64,000 nucleotides of DNA. Source: JAODBQ01 sp047602055. GTDB lineage: Bacteria; Actinomycetota; Acidimicrobiia; Acidimicrobiales; Ilumatobacteraceae. A program made the translations under genes and the position numbers. Of the stretch, positions 56,346 through 64,000 are shown in pieces. Under the pieces are notes generated by a model, which saw nothing but the letters and a program-made list of their open reading frames with translations, searched no databases and was not told the origin of the DNA. The stretch lies in NCBI GenBank assembly GCA_047602055.1, contig JASGIG010000001.1:2480001-2544000 (forward strand), given 5' to 3'. Position 1 is the stretch's first letter; each line of letters opens with the position of its first letter.

Positions 56346-56412
56346 AGGCCCGGCCCGCCGCGCCCCGCACCTACTGTCCTCGCCGCCTCCGAACTTCGCT
56401 TCCGCGCCGGAT
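56346..56412 (+). repeat. Dispersed intergenic repeat family 2, copy D (diverged)
   Basis: It retains GCACCTACTGTCCTCGCCGC and CTTCGCTTCCGCGCCGG in the same order as the other copies, but is shorter and more diverged. It lies between the monooxygenase and the Liv-permease remnant. Confidence 0.6.
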
Positions 56413-56448
56413 GAACCGTCGACTCATCCGATTGGCGGAAGCGCGCTC

Positions 56449-56883
56449 ATGAGTCAGTTCGTCCTGTTCTTGGTCCTTGGTCTCAGTGTCGGGGCGGTGT
56501 ACGCGGCCCTGACGATGGGGATTGTGGTGACCTACCAGGGTACGGGGGTGATCAACTTCGCCGCGGCGGCGATGGCTACCGTGCCGTTGTACGTCTACGA
56601 CGAGCTCAAGCACGGCAAGCTCGGCCTGGCGTTCCTGGCCACCGCCTACCTCGGCGGGATCACCAGCGCCAGCGGTGCGCTGGTCGCCGGGGCGATCGGC
56701 ACGCTCGGCATCGTCTTCGTGATCTTCGACCGCAACCTCAACCTCGGCAAGTACTACGCGCTGTTCAGCGGCCTGTCGCTGATCCTCACCGTCGTGCTCA
56801 ACCCGGTCGGCATCGCCGGCAAGACCCGGGCGGACTGGGACGAGCGCAAGGCCCGCAAGCTGGCCGCATGCTCGACGAGATGA
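56449..56883 (+). pseudogene. Collapsed Liv permease: start of LivH joined to end of LivM
   Basis: Residues 1-57 (VGAVYAALTMGIVVTYQGTG, then VINFAAAAMATVPLYVYDELK) match the N-terminus of a LivH-type permease. From about residue 60 the sequence (ATAYLGGITSASGALVAGAIGTLG, then NLGKYYALFSGLSLILTVVLNPVGIAGKTR) matches the C-terminus of a LivM-type permease. The whole is 144 residues, whereas each permease is normally about 300. An in-frame deletion from inside livH to inside livM explains it, either in the organism or in the assembly. The last residues (ACSTR) run into the ATPase remnant. Confidence 0.8.
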
Positions 56884-57149
56884 GCCTCGCCCTGGCGCCG
56901 ATCATCGTCGAGCAGCTGTTGCCGACGGTCCGCAACATCGCCGACGAGCGTGGCATGGCCGTCCTGCTCGTCGAGCAGCACGTGGTCGCCGCGCTCAAGG
57001 TCGCCGACCGCGGCTACGTGCTCGCCCACGGCCGGATCGTCGCCGAGGGCTCGGCCACCGAACTGAAGCGCGACGCCGAACTGCTCGAAGCCAGCTACCT
57101 CGGCGAGGACAAGGCCGTCCAACAAGCCGAAGAGGCCGGCCTCCTGTAG
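56868..57149 (+). pseudogene. C-terminal fragment of a Liv-type ATPase
   Basis: The frame reads MLDEMSLALAPIIVEQLLPT, then VLLVEQHVVAALKVADRGYVLAHGRIV and a LivF-type end. It begins exactly at the Walker B strand; Walker A, the Q-loop and the signature motif are missing, as is the whole LivG gene. It therefore cannot hydrolyse ATP. Together with the permease remnant it marks a second deletion junction near 56865. Confidence 0.82.
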
Positions 57150-57396
57150 CGGCCCCCAGCCCTCGCTGCGCAGGTCCTTCAACCGCAACCCTCCAGGACC
57201 GCACAACGATTGCAGGCTCTTCGCGTTTGCCTCGAGCGCGACGCAAGTTGTCAGCAGCCTCCGGCGGCCTCATCCCGTCTGTTCCCCGAGGCTTTCGACC
57301 TCCTCGCCTGCGAACCGTTGTGGCCATGCCCAATCCGGATCAGAACCCTGCTAGACCGTGCGGCGGGGTCAACGCGGGACAAGAGGGGAACGAACG
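57150..57396. other. Intergenic region before the carboxylesterase
   Basis: This 247-bp gap holds no convincing gene. A weak dyad GGTCC...GGACC (57172-57199) may end transcription of the Liv remnant. AAGAGGGG at 57381-57388 is the ribosome site of the esterase. I see no clear promoter boxes. Confidence 0.4.
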
Positions 57397-58929
57397 ATGG
57401 GTGTCACGGTCCGAATTGGCGCGGGCGAGGTCTCTGGAACGACGGACCAGGGGGTCCACACATTCAAGGGGATCCCCTACGCGGCGCCACCCGTCGGGGA
57501 GCGGCGCCTCCGCCCACCGCAGCGCCCGGCGGCGTGGACCGGAACCCGCGATGCCTCCCAGTTCGGGCCTGTGGCCCTCCAGCGGCCGATGCCGGGCGTG
57601 TTCGGCGAGCTCGGCACACCGCAGAACCCGGCGGGGGACGACTGCCTCAACCTCAACGTCTGGACGCCGGACCCCGGCGCCGGCGGCCTGCCGGTGCTCG
57701 TGTGGATCCACGGCGGCGCGTTCTACGCCGGCAGTGGGATCGACGACGTCTACAACGGCGCGGCGTTCGCTCGCGACGGCGTAGTCACGGTCACGCTCAA
57801 CTACCGCCTTGGCGCCCACGGCTTCTGGCACCTCGAGGAGCACTTCCCCCAGCTCGCCGAGTCCGGCAACCTCGGCATGCTCGACCAGCTCGCCGCCCTG
57901 GAATGGGTGCAGGAGAACATCGCCGCGTTCGGTGGCGATCCGGGTCGGGTGACGATCGCCGGCGAGTCGGCCGGCGGCATGTCGGTGAGCACGCTGATGG
58001 CGATGCCGCGGGCGCGGGGCCTGTTCCGCCGGGCGATCCCGCAGAGCGGCGCCGGCCACAACGGGATCAGCGCCCCGACCGCGACGATGATCGGCGGCCA
58101 TCTCCTGGACCTGCTCGGCGTGCGCCCGGGTGACCTGGACGCGCTCGATCGGGTGTCGTCGTCGGCGATCCTCGACGCGGAGGCCGCGCTCGGCGACGAG
58201 CTGGGCACCACCCGCGACCCGGCGCGCTTCGGCGAGGCGGCCGGCTCGGCGATGGCCTTCCAGCCAACGTACGGCACCGAGTTGCTGCCCGAGCGACCGA
58301 TCGACGCGATCGCCGCCGGTTCCGCGAAGGACATCGCCGTGCTGGTCGGCACGACGAAGGAGGAGGCGCTGATCTTCCTCGTCGACCTGAAGGAGATGTT
58401 CACCGAAGAGCTTGTCGACGCGACGATGGACGCGGTGTTCACAACCGCCGGTCGCTCCGGCAGCGAATCCCTGGCGGTCTACTCGGCGAACCGGCCGGGC
58501 GCCGAGTTCCACGAGTTGGTCGCCGCCGTGGAGACCGACCGGATGTTCACCGTCCCGGCCGTGCGGCTCGCCGACGCCCTGGTGGCGAACAACTCCGACG
58601 TGTGGCGCTACCGCTTCGACTGGCGGACGCCCGCCCGCGGCGGGGTGTTCGGGGCCCACCACTTCCTGGAGCTGCCGTTCACCTTCGACCAGCTCGACAA
58701 CCAACAGGCTGCCGGCTTCCTCGGCGGAGCGTCGCCCCAGGCGCTGGCGACTGCGGCGCACGCGGCGTGGGTGGCGTTCGCCACCGACGGCGACCCGAAC
58801 CACGCCGGCTTGCCGCACTGGCCGCGCTACGAACCGGCCCGTCGGCCGACGATGATCCTCGACGAGGTTTGCCGGGTGGAGGAGAACCCCTCCGCCGACG
58901 AGATCGCCCTCTGGGACGCTGTGCTGTGA
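57397..58929 (+). CDS. Type B carboxylesterase
   Basis: This 510-residue protein belongs to the carboxylesterase type B family. Visible features are the oxyanion segment WIHGGAFYAGSG near 103-114, nucleophile Ser191 in GESAGG, an acid in TKEEAL and the catalytic His in GAHHFLELPF. EDCLNLNVW-like DDCLNLNVWTP is the second family signature. No signal peptide is present, so it is cytosolic. In context it could hydrolyse esters made by the Baeyer-Villiger-type monooxygenase upstream. Confidence 0.92.
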   Translation: MGVTVRIGAGEVSGTTDQGVHTFKGIPYAAPPVGERRLRPPQRPAAWTGTRDASQFGPVALQRPMPGVFGELGTPQNPAGDDCLNLNVWTPDPGAGGLPVLVWIHGGAFYAGSGIDDVYNGAAFARDGVVTVTLNYRLGAHGFWHLEEHFPQLAESGNLGMLDQLAALEWVQENIAAFGGDPGRVTIAGESAGGMSVSTLMAMPRARGLFRRAIPQSGAGHNGISAPTATMIGGHLLDLLGVRPGDLDALDRVSSSAILDAEAALGDELGTTRDPARFGEAAGSAMAFQPTYGTELLPERPIDAIAAGSAKDIAVLVGTTKEEALIFLVDLKEMFTEELVDATMDAVFTTAGRSGSESLAVYSANRPGAEFHELVAAVETDRMFTVPAVRLADALVANNSDVWRYRFDWRTPARGGVFGAHHFLELPFTFDQLDNQQAAGFLGGASPQALATAAHAAWVAFATDGDPNHAGLPHWPRYEPARRPTMILDEVCRVEENPSADEIALWDAVL

Positions 58930-59200
58930 CGTGATGCGGAGGCGTCAGGTGCGCCCGGCCGTCGCTTGCACGGTGTCCACGCCGCTGGCGTCGATCGCTC
59001 GCGTCTCGGCGCGGTAGGCCAGCGGGGACACGGACAGGTCGAACAACGGCAGCACCGACTCGAGGGCTCGTCCGCCGAGCGCCGACAGCAGCGGGTTGCC
59101 GGCGGAGCAGAACGGGGCTCGGGTCGGTCCCTCGCTGGGCGTGGCGGCGTCGAGAACCTGACACGGGTGGGTGGGACCCGGAGGACCTAGGGTCGCCGGC
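58930..59200. other. Intergenic region of 271 bp, possible gene remnant on the minus strand
   Basis: The minus strand has an open frame of about 85 codons ending in GNPLLSALGGRALESVLPLF and later LAYRAETRAIDASGVDTVQ, which looks somewhat protein-like. There is no ribosome site at the only ATG (59201, shared with the divergent gene). I recognise no family. It may be the end of a decayed gene. Confidence 0.3.
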
Positions 59201-59974
59201 ATGGGTGATGTGGTGGATCTGGAACGGCGCGGCGACGGGGTGGCGGTGGTCACCTTGCACAACGGGAAGGTCAACGCGCTGTCCTCGCAGGTGCTCACCG
59301 AGCTGTTGGAGATCGCCACCGACCTGACGGCGACGCCGGCGGGGGCGGTGGTCGTCACCGGCGGCGGGCGGATCTTCGCCGCCGGTGCGGACATCTCCGA
59401 GTTCGGTGGGCCGGAGGAGGGCGGGAAGATCGGCGGGCTGTTCCACCGGGCGCTGAACGCCGTCGCGGCCATCCCGCGGTTCACGATCGCCGCGGTGTCG
59501 GGCTACGCGCTCGGCGGTGGGTGCGAGCTGTCGATGGCCTGCGACTACCGCATCGCCAGCGATCGTGCCGTGTTCGGGCAGCCGGAGATCCTGCTGGGGA
59601 TCATCCCCGGTGGCGGTGGGACGCAACGCCTGCCGCGGTTGGTCGGGCCGAGCCGGGCCAAGGAGCTGATGATCACGGGGCGCCAGGTCAGGGCTGACGA
59701 GGCGCTGCGCATCGGCCTGGCCGACGAGGTGGTGCCCGCCGGCGAGCTGGACGGCCGGGCGCTGGCGCTCGCCGCCGAGGTCGCCAAGGGCGCCGTGCTC
59801 GCCCAGGCGATGGTCAAGCGCGCCGTTGACGAGGGCATCGAGGAGCACCTCGCCGCCGGGCTGGCGCTGGAGCTCGGCCTGTTCGAGGACGTCTTCCGCA
59901 CCGACGACAGCCAGGTCGGCGTGACGAGCTTCCTGGAGAACGGCCCCGGCAAGGCGACGTTCAGCGGGCGCTAG
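59201..59974 (+). CDS. Enoyl-CoA hydratase/isomerase family protein
   Basis: This 257-residue crotonase-fold protein shows AAGADISEFGG (oxyanion hole, about 64-74), AVSGYALGGGCELSMACDYRIAS (second oxyanion and Glu) and PEILLGIIPGGGGTQRLPRLVG (second catalytic Glu). Both catalytic Glu positions appear present, as in true hydratases. It would hydrate 2-enoyl-CoA in beta-oxidation. ATG 59201 is chosen; GTG 59171 is an in-frame alternative, and GGAGG at 59179-59184 lies between them. Confidence 0.92.
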   Translation: MGDVVDLERRGDGVAVVTLHNGKVNALSSQVLTELLEIATDLTATPAGAVVVTGGGRIFAAGADISEFGGPEEGGKIGGLFHRALNAVAAIPRFTIAAVSGYALGGGCELSMACDYRIASDRAVFGQPEILLGIIPGGGGTQRLPRLVGPSRAKELMITGRQVRADEALRIGLADEVVPAGELDGRALALAAEVAKGAVLAQAMVKRAVDEGIEEHLAAGLALELGLFEDVFRTDDSQVGVTSFLENGPGKATFSGR

Positions 59975-59999
59975 GGCGCTGCCCTGATCTCGCCGCTGA

Positions 60000-60083
60000 C
60001 GCAGGACGGCGAGCGCCGAAGCGCAGCGGAGGCGGCGAGCACGGTAGGCGCAGGGAGCAGCTTGGCTGCGACCGGAGCACGAA
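60000..60083 (-). repeat. Dispersed intergenic repeat family 2, copy B (inverted)
   Basis: Read on the minus strand it is nearly identical to copy A at 50112-50196 (GTTCGTGCTCC, CTGCTCCCTGCGCC, GTGCTCGCCGCCTCCGCTGC). It fills the gap between the convergent enoyl-CoA hydratase and glgP genes and ends at the glgP stop. Confidence 0.85.
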
Positions 60084-62546
60084 CTACACGGCCCAGGCGA
60101 CGACGCCCATGTCGTAGGGCGTGATCATCGCCGGGTTGGCCGGCATCGCCCGCACGGTGACGCCGTACGGGCCGGCCTCGCCGACCTCGAAGTTGCCCTC
60201 GAACGTCGCGCCCTTGGTGTGGGTGAGGTTCTCGATCAGCGGATCGCCGACGAACGAGCCCTCCTGGTCGACGTTGCCGTGCAGCACCTGCACCACCACG
60301 TCCGACGGGCTCAGCGCGCCGAGCGACACGGATGCGGCGACGGCGCGGTTGTCGCCCTCGTGGGCGTCGGTCACGTCGGCGACCACCTCGTCGACCGACA
60401 CCGCCGGCCAGGCGGCGCGCACCCGCTCCTTCCACACCGACAGCGCCTTCGACGACGCGCAGCCGTCGGCCAGCGCCGCCCGCCCGCTCCCTGCGGCCGG
60501 CTCGTACAGCTCTGTGACGTAGTCGCGGACCATCCGCGCCGCGGTGACGAACGGCCCGAGCGTCTTCCAGTTGTGCTTCATCCGGTCGATCCAGCCGACC
60601 GGCACGCCGTCGCGCTGGGTGTAGAACAGCGGGGCGATCTCGCGTTCCAGCAGCCCGAACAGGCTGGTGGCCTCGCGAGCGTCGCGGCGCTGGTGGTCGG
60701 GGTCGTCGTCGGCGGACAGGATCGCCCAGCCGTTCTCGCCGTCGAAGCACTCGTCCCACCAGCCGTCACGGATGCTGCAGTTCAGCGCCCCGTTCAGCGC
60801 GGCCTTCATCCCGCTGGTGCCGCACGCCTCCAGCGGCCGGCGCGGGTTGTTCAGCCACACGTCGCAGCCGTGGTACATCGTCCTTGCGACGGCCATGTCG
60901 TAGTCGGCGACGAACACGAAGCGGTGGCCGACGTCGAGCTGGCGGGCGAACATCTCGATGTCGCGGATCATGTCCTTGCCGGGCTGGTCGGCCGGGTGGG
61001 CCTTGCCGGCGAACACGAACTGCACGGGCCGGTCGGCCGACAGCAGCAACTGGCGCAGGCGGTCGGGTTGGGACAGCAGCAGGGTGGCCCGCTTGTAGGT
61101 GGCGAAGCGGCGGGCGAAGCCGATCGTCAGCGCGTCGGGGTCGAGCAGCGCGTCGCCGAGGTGGTCGCGCACGAACGAGACGAGCTGGGCGCGACCCGTG
61201 CGCCGCGCCGCCCAGATCGCACCGGGATGGATGTCGTCGACGCGGGCCCAGGCCGCTTCGTCGGCGCCGTCCCACATCCCACCCACCGACGAGCGCAGCA
61301 GCGTGTCGATCTCGTTGCTGACCCACGTGTGGGCGTGCACGCCGTTGGTGATCGAGCCGATCGGCACCTCGTCGACGGGCACGTCCGGCCACAGCCCGTG
61401 GAACATCTCGCGGCTGACCGCGCCGTGCAGCGCGGCCACGCCGTTGGAGCGGCCGGCGAGGCGCAGCCCCATCACGGCCATGTTGAAGCGGGTCTCCTCC
61501 GGCTCGTCGGCGCGCCAGCCGAGCGCCATCAGCTCGTCGAACGACGTGCCGCACTGCGCGGCGAACCCGCCGAAGTACTTCTGCATCATCGGCTCGGGGA
61601 AGCGGTCGATGCCCGCCGGCACGGGTGTGTGCGTGGTGAACACGCCGCCGGCGCGCACCGCCTCGACGGCCTCGTGGAACGTCAGGCCATCGGCGACGAG
61701 CTCGCGGATCCGCTCCAGCGAGTTGAACCCGGCATGGCCCTCGTTGCTGTGGAACACCTGCGGGTCGAGGCCGAGGGCGCGGAGGACGCGCACCCCGCCG
61801 ATGCCGAGGACGATCTCCTGGCGGATGCGGTGCTCGGCGTCGCCGCCGTAGAGACGGTCGGTGATCGCGTAGCCGTCGGGGCTGTTGCCGTCGACCGCGG
61901 TGTCGAGGAAGTACAGCGGCACCCGGCCGATCTGCGCCTTCCACGCCCGCACCGCGACGGTGTCGCCGGCGACGTCGACGTCGACCTGCACGTCGGTGGG
62001 CGTCAGCGCCAGGCCGGTCGGGTCGAGGCGGGGGAAGCGCTCCTCCTGGTAGCCGTCGGCGTTGAGGCGCTGGCGGAAGTAGCCCTCGGCGTACAGCAGG
62101 CCGATGGCGACGAGCGGGACGCCGAGGTCGGACGCCGCCTTGAGGTGATCGCCGGCGAGGATCCCGAGACCGCCGGAGTACTGCGGCAGCGTCTCGCTGA
62201 GGCCGAACTCCGGCGAGAAGTAGGCGACCAGCCCGAGCGGGGATTCGGGGCGGCCCTGGAACCAGCGTGGGGAGTGGATGGCGTCGTGCAGGCGGTCTGC
62301 GGCCGCACGGGTGGCGTCGACGATCGACGGGTCGGCGGCGAGGAGGTCCCAGCGGCCGGCGGTGATCGCCGCGATCAGCCGCAGCGGGTCGTGGCCGCTG
62401 CGCTTCCACTCAGCGGGATCGAGGCGCTCGAACAGTGCCTGGGTCTCGCGATCCCACGTCCAGTGGACGTTCGTCGCCAGCTCCGTCAGCGCCCCGAGGG
62501 GGTCGGGGATGGCGGGGACGACCTTGAACTCTCGGACGGCTCGCAT
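60084..62546 (-). CDS. glgP: Alpha-glucan (glycogen) phosphorylase, DUF3417-containing type
   Basis: This 820-residue GT35 enzyme releases glucose-1-phosphate from alpha-1,4-glucans. The N-terminal 110 residues (TELATNVHWTWDRETQALFERLDP) match the DUF3417 domain of the shorter bacterial phosphorylase group. Further landmarks are YFSPEFGLSETLPQYSGGLG, HSNEGHAGF and the PLP segment EACGTSGMKAALNGALN with Lys at about 580. The C-terminal 120 residues form an extra domain seen in this group. ATG 62546 is chosen because upstream codons belong to repeat DNA. It is followed upstream by a glycogen synthase-like gene on the same strand. Confidence 0.94.
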   Translation of the reverse strand: MRAVREFKVVPAIPDPLGALTELATNVHWTWDRETQALFERLDPAEWKRSGHDPLRLIAAITAGRWDLLAADPSIVDATRAAADRLHDAIHSPRWFQGRPESPLGLVAYFSPEFGLSETLPQYSGGLGILAGDHLKAASDLGVPLVAIGLLYAEGYFRQRLNADGYQEERFPRLDPTGLALTPTDVQVDVDVAGDTVAVRAWKAQIGRVPLYFLDTAVDGNSPDGYAITDRLYGGDAEHRIRQEIVLGIGGVRVLRALGLDPQVFHSNEGHAGFNSLERIRELVADGLTFHEAVEAVRAGGVFTTHTPVPAGIDRFPEPMMQKYFGGFAAQCGTSFDELMALGWRADEPEETRFNMAVMGLRLAGRSNGVAALHGAVSREMFHGLWPDVPVDEVPIGSITNGVHAHTWVSNEIDTLLRSSVGGMWDGADEAAWARVDDIHPGAIWAARRTGRAQLVSFVRDHLGDALLDPDALTIGFARRFATYKRATLLLSQPDRLRQLLLSADRPVQFVFAGKAHPADQPGKDMIRDIEMFARQLDVGHRFVFVADYDMAVARTMYHGCDVWLNNPRRPLEACGTSGMKAALNGALNCSIRDGWWDECFDGENGWAILSADDDPDHQRRDAREATSLFGLLEREIAPLFYTQRDGVPVGWIDRMKHNWKTLGPFVTAARMVRDYVTELYEPAAGSGRAALADGCASSKALSVWKERVRAAWPAVSVDEVVADVTDAHEGDNRAVAASVSLGALSPSDVVVQVLHGNVDQEGSFVGDPLIENLTHTKGATFEGNFEVGEAGPYGVTVRAMPANPAMITPYDMGVVAWAV

Positions 62547-62617
62547 CCGCGGGACGCTAGCAACGACGTGTGAACGCCGTATTTCTGGCTCGGCCTGCCG
62601 GCCGCGTTGCTGGCGGC

Positions 62618-62695
62618 CTGGCGGTCGCGCGTCCGGTTGGCTCCCTGGCGGTCGCGCAGCCGGGTTTGCCCGGCACGAGCCTCCCACGGACCCAA
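62618..62695 (-). repeat. Dispersed intergenic repeat family 3, copy B, with an internal repeat
   Basis: It is inverted relative to copy A at 7181-7243 and shares GGGTCCGTGGG and GCGCGACCGCCAGGGAGCC. CTGGCGGTCGCGC also occurs twice here (62618-62630 and 62645-62657). It fills most of the 197-bp gap between glgP and the next gene, which holds no reading frame of note. Confidence 0.65.
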
Positions 62696-62743
62696 GCAGT
62701 CCGCTCGCTTCGCTCGCTGGACGCGCTCTGACCTTTGGCGTCG

Positions 62744-63904
62744 TCAGCTCGGTGGTCGCTTGGCCGTCTTGTAGACGCCGATGGTCGAGGCGGCGATCGC
62801 GTCCCAGGTGTACTTCTCGGCGAGCAGGGCTGCGGCCTTCTTGCGCATCGTCGCCGCCAACTCCTCGTTGCCGAGGACCTCGCGGATGCGTGCCGCCAGT
62901 TCGACGTGGTTGCCCGGCTCGAACAGCAGCCCGGCGTCGGTGCCCTCGACGATCTCGGCCAGGCCGCCGGTGCGGGCGACGATCGTCGGCGCGCCGGCGG
63001 CCATCCCCTCGAGGGCGACGATGCCGAAGGGCTCGTACAGCGACGGGATGACGACGCAGCCGGCGCGGCGCAGCAGCGCCCGCAGCTCGTCGTCGGGGAC
63101 GAACCCGGCGAGCTGGACGAGGTCGCCGACGCCCTCGATGTCGATCTGGCTCTGCAGCTCGGCGAGGTAGCCGCCGCGCCCGGCGATCACGCAACGGATG
63201 CTGGGCACCTGGTGACGCAGGTGGGCGATCGCCTGGGCGAGCACCTGGAAGCCCTTCTCGTACTGGATCCGTCCCCAGGCGACGACGAGCGGCTCGCGCT
63301 CGACGACGTCGTCCGAGTCGCCGACGTGCCAGTGGTGGGTGTCGACGCCGTTGGGTACGAGGTGCACCTTGTCGGGCGGCAGCTCGAAGCCGTCGAGCAC
63401 CTCGTTGACCATGAACCGGGAGCAGGCGACGACCTCACGGGCCTGGTAGGTCAGCCACCACTCGATCGAGTTGATCTCCGCCGGCGTGCCCTGTGGCACG
63501 TAGCCGCCATGGCGGCCGCGCTCGGTGGCATGGATCGTCGCCACCAGCGGCACGTTCCACAGCGCCTTGAGGGTGTCCGCCGACCAGGCGACCAGCCAGT
63601 CGTGGGCGTGGACGACCTGCGGCTTCCAGCGCCCGAGGCGCGCCGCGAGCTGGGTGAGCTGGTGGTTGGCCGAGGCCATGCGGGCGACGAGGTCGTCGTC
63701 GGGCAGCCACGGCAGGTCGGTGTTGGCGCGGAGGACGCGCACGCCCTCGACGGTCTCGTCGTCGCCGACGTTCGGATGGTGCAGCGAGAACACGACGACC
63801 TCGTGCCCGGCCCGGGTCATCGCCCGGGCGAGCCCGTCGACGTGTGCGGCGATGCCGCCCACCACGAGGGGCGGGTACTCCCACGACAGCATCAGGACGC
63901 GCAC
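62744..63904 (-). CDS. GT4-family glycosyltransferase, glycogen synthase-like
   Basis: This 386-residue GT-B glycosyltransferase starts VRVLMLSWEYPPLVVGGIAAHVDGLARAM, as in actinobacterial glycogen synthase and GlgM proteins. The C-terminal half shows GRIQYEKGFQVLAQAI (donor-binding loop) and the E-x7-E motif in EPFGIVALEGMAAGAPTI. It probably extends an alpha-1,4-glucan or makes maltose-1-phosphate from an ADP- or UDP-glucose donor. The neighbouring glgP and glgB support this. GTG 63904 is chosen from the family's usual start; an ATG three codons later is an alternative. Confidence 0.88.
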   Translation of the reverse strand: MRVLMLSWEYPPLVVGGIAAHVDGLARAMTRAGHEVVVFSLHHPNVGDDETVEGVRVLRANTDLPWLPDDDLVARMASANHQLTQLAARLGRWKPQVVHAHDWLVAWSADTLKALWNVPLVATIHATERGRHGGYVPQGTPAEINSIEWWLTYQAREVVACSRFMVNEVLDGFELPPDKVHLVPNGVDTHHWHVGDSDDVVEREPLVVAWGRIQYEKGFQVLAQAIAHLRHQVPSIRCVIAGRGGYLAELQSQIDIEGVGDLVQLAGFVPDDELRALLRRAGCVVIPSLYEPFGIVALEGMAAGAPTIVARTGGLAEIVEGTDAGLLFEPGNHVELAARIREVLGNEELAATMRKKAAALLAEKYTWDAIAASTIGVYKTAKRPPS

Positions 63905-63949
63905 GGCCGAGACGGTAGCTGCTGCCTCCGTGCGGGTACCTGGCCTACC

Positions 63950-64000
63950 GTGGCTGGCGTGCTGCTGTCGGATCTCGACCTCCACTTGTTCGGTGAGGGC
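63950..64000 (+). CDS. glgB: Start of 1,4-alpha-glucan branching enzyme (cut by the window edge)
   Basis: From GTG 63950 seventeen codons read VAGVLLSDLDLHLFGEG before the window ends. The segment DLDLHLFGEG matches the conserved beginning of GlgB (usually followed by H and the CBM48 domain). It diverges from the glycogen synthase-like gene over 45 bp, which fits joint control of glucan genes. With so little sequence the call leans on context. Confidence 0.6.
   Translation, partial: MAGVLLSDLDLHLFGEG

Noticed and set aside
60219..62573. A 784-codon plus-strand frame opposite glgP
   Set aside because: It is low-complexity antisense sequence. The phosphorylase motifs are on the minus strand.

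Overview
The window is high-GC actinobacterial DNA. Several traits point to the class Acidimicrobiia (Ilumatobacter-like), although I cannot test placement without a search: rpiB-glyA-wecA upstream of an F-type ATP synthase operon (as in mycobacteria), two separate b-type subunits plus a free delta subunit, frequent GTG starts, a MurA with Asp in place of the fosfomycin-target Cys, and a stand-alone exonuclease/DNA polymerase of an actinobacterial type. The sequence reads like a draft or metagenome assembly: eight genes carry apparent frameshifts, including atpD and wecA, and five of the nine frameshift points are the same error-like event, an extra base inside GAGCTC.

Layout. 1-7.3 kb: end of an unknown gene, a thiolase-like protein, rpiB, glyA, a membrane protein, wecA and a PolA-like polymerase. 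7.3-16.6 kb: an alpha/beta hydrolase, then the complete ATP synthase operon (two AtpI/AtpZ-like proteins, atpB, E, F, F', H, A, G, D, C). 16.6-24.3 kb: an SDR, a Tat-exported surface protein, glpX, a precisely delimited IS3-family element with two small reading frames beside it, an S9 peptidase and an acidic repeat protein. 24.3-41.2 kb: a catabolic island. 41.2-48.6 kb: a LysR regulator divergent from putA, a hydrolase, a kinase-like protein, a J-domain-like protein and a small hydrolase. 48.6-53 kb: an MFS transporter, murA, an Nfu-type protein and a MeaB-type GTPase. 53-60 kb: a second catabolic set (lipoprotein binding protein, Baeyer-Villiger-type monooxygenase, collapsed Liv transporter genes, carboxylesterase, enoyl-CoA hydratase). 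60-64 kb: alpha-glucan metabolism (glgP, a GT4 glycogen synthase-like gene, the start of glgB).

The catabolic island is the most interesting part. It joins an amino-acid-type ABC importer, whose two permeases both carry an N-terminal CD225/dispanin-like segment, to an amidohydrolase, an ICL/PEP-mutase homologue lacking the usual acidic motif, a DAO-type oxidase, a TcuA-like flavoprotein, a GlcG/HbpS protein, an Asp/Glu-racemase-fold enzyme, an MFS carrier, an SDR with a replaced active site, RidA, a divergent gamma-glutamyltransferase and an aldehyde dehydrogenase. A GntR/FCD regulator lies inside it. Two almost identical 16-bp palindromes (core TTTTGGATACAAAA) lie upstream of two of its transcription units, which suggests one regulon. 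The substrate is not evident; a nitrogenous carboxylate or modified amino acid is a reasonable inference.

Intergenic DNA holds three families of dispersed repeats and a symmetric array of six TGGAGTG heptamers.
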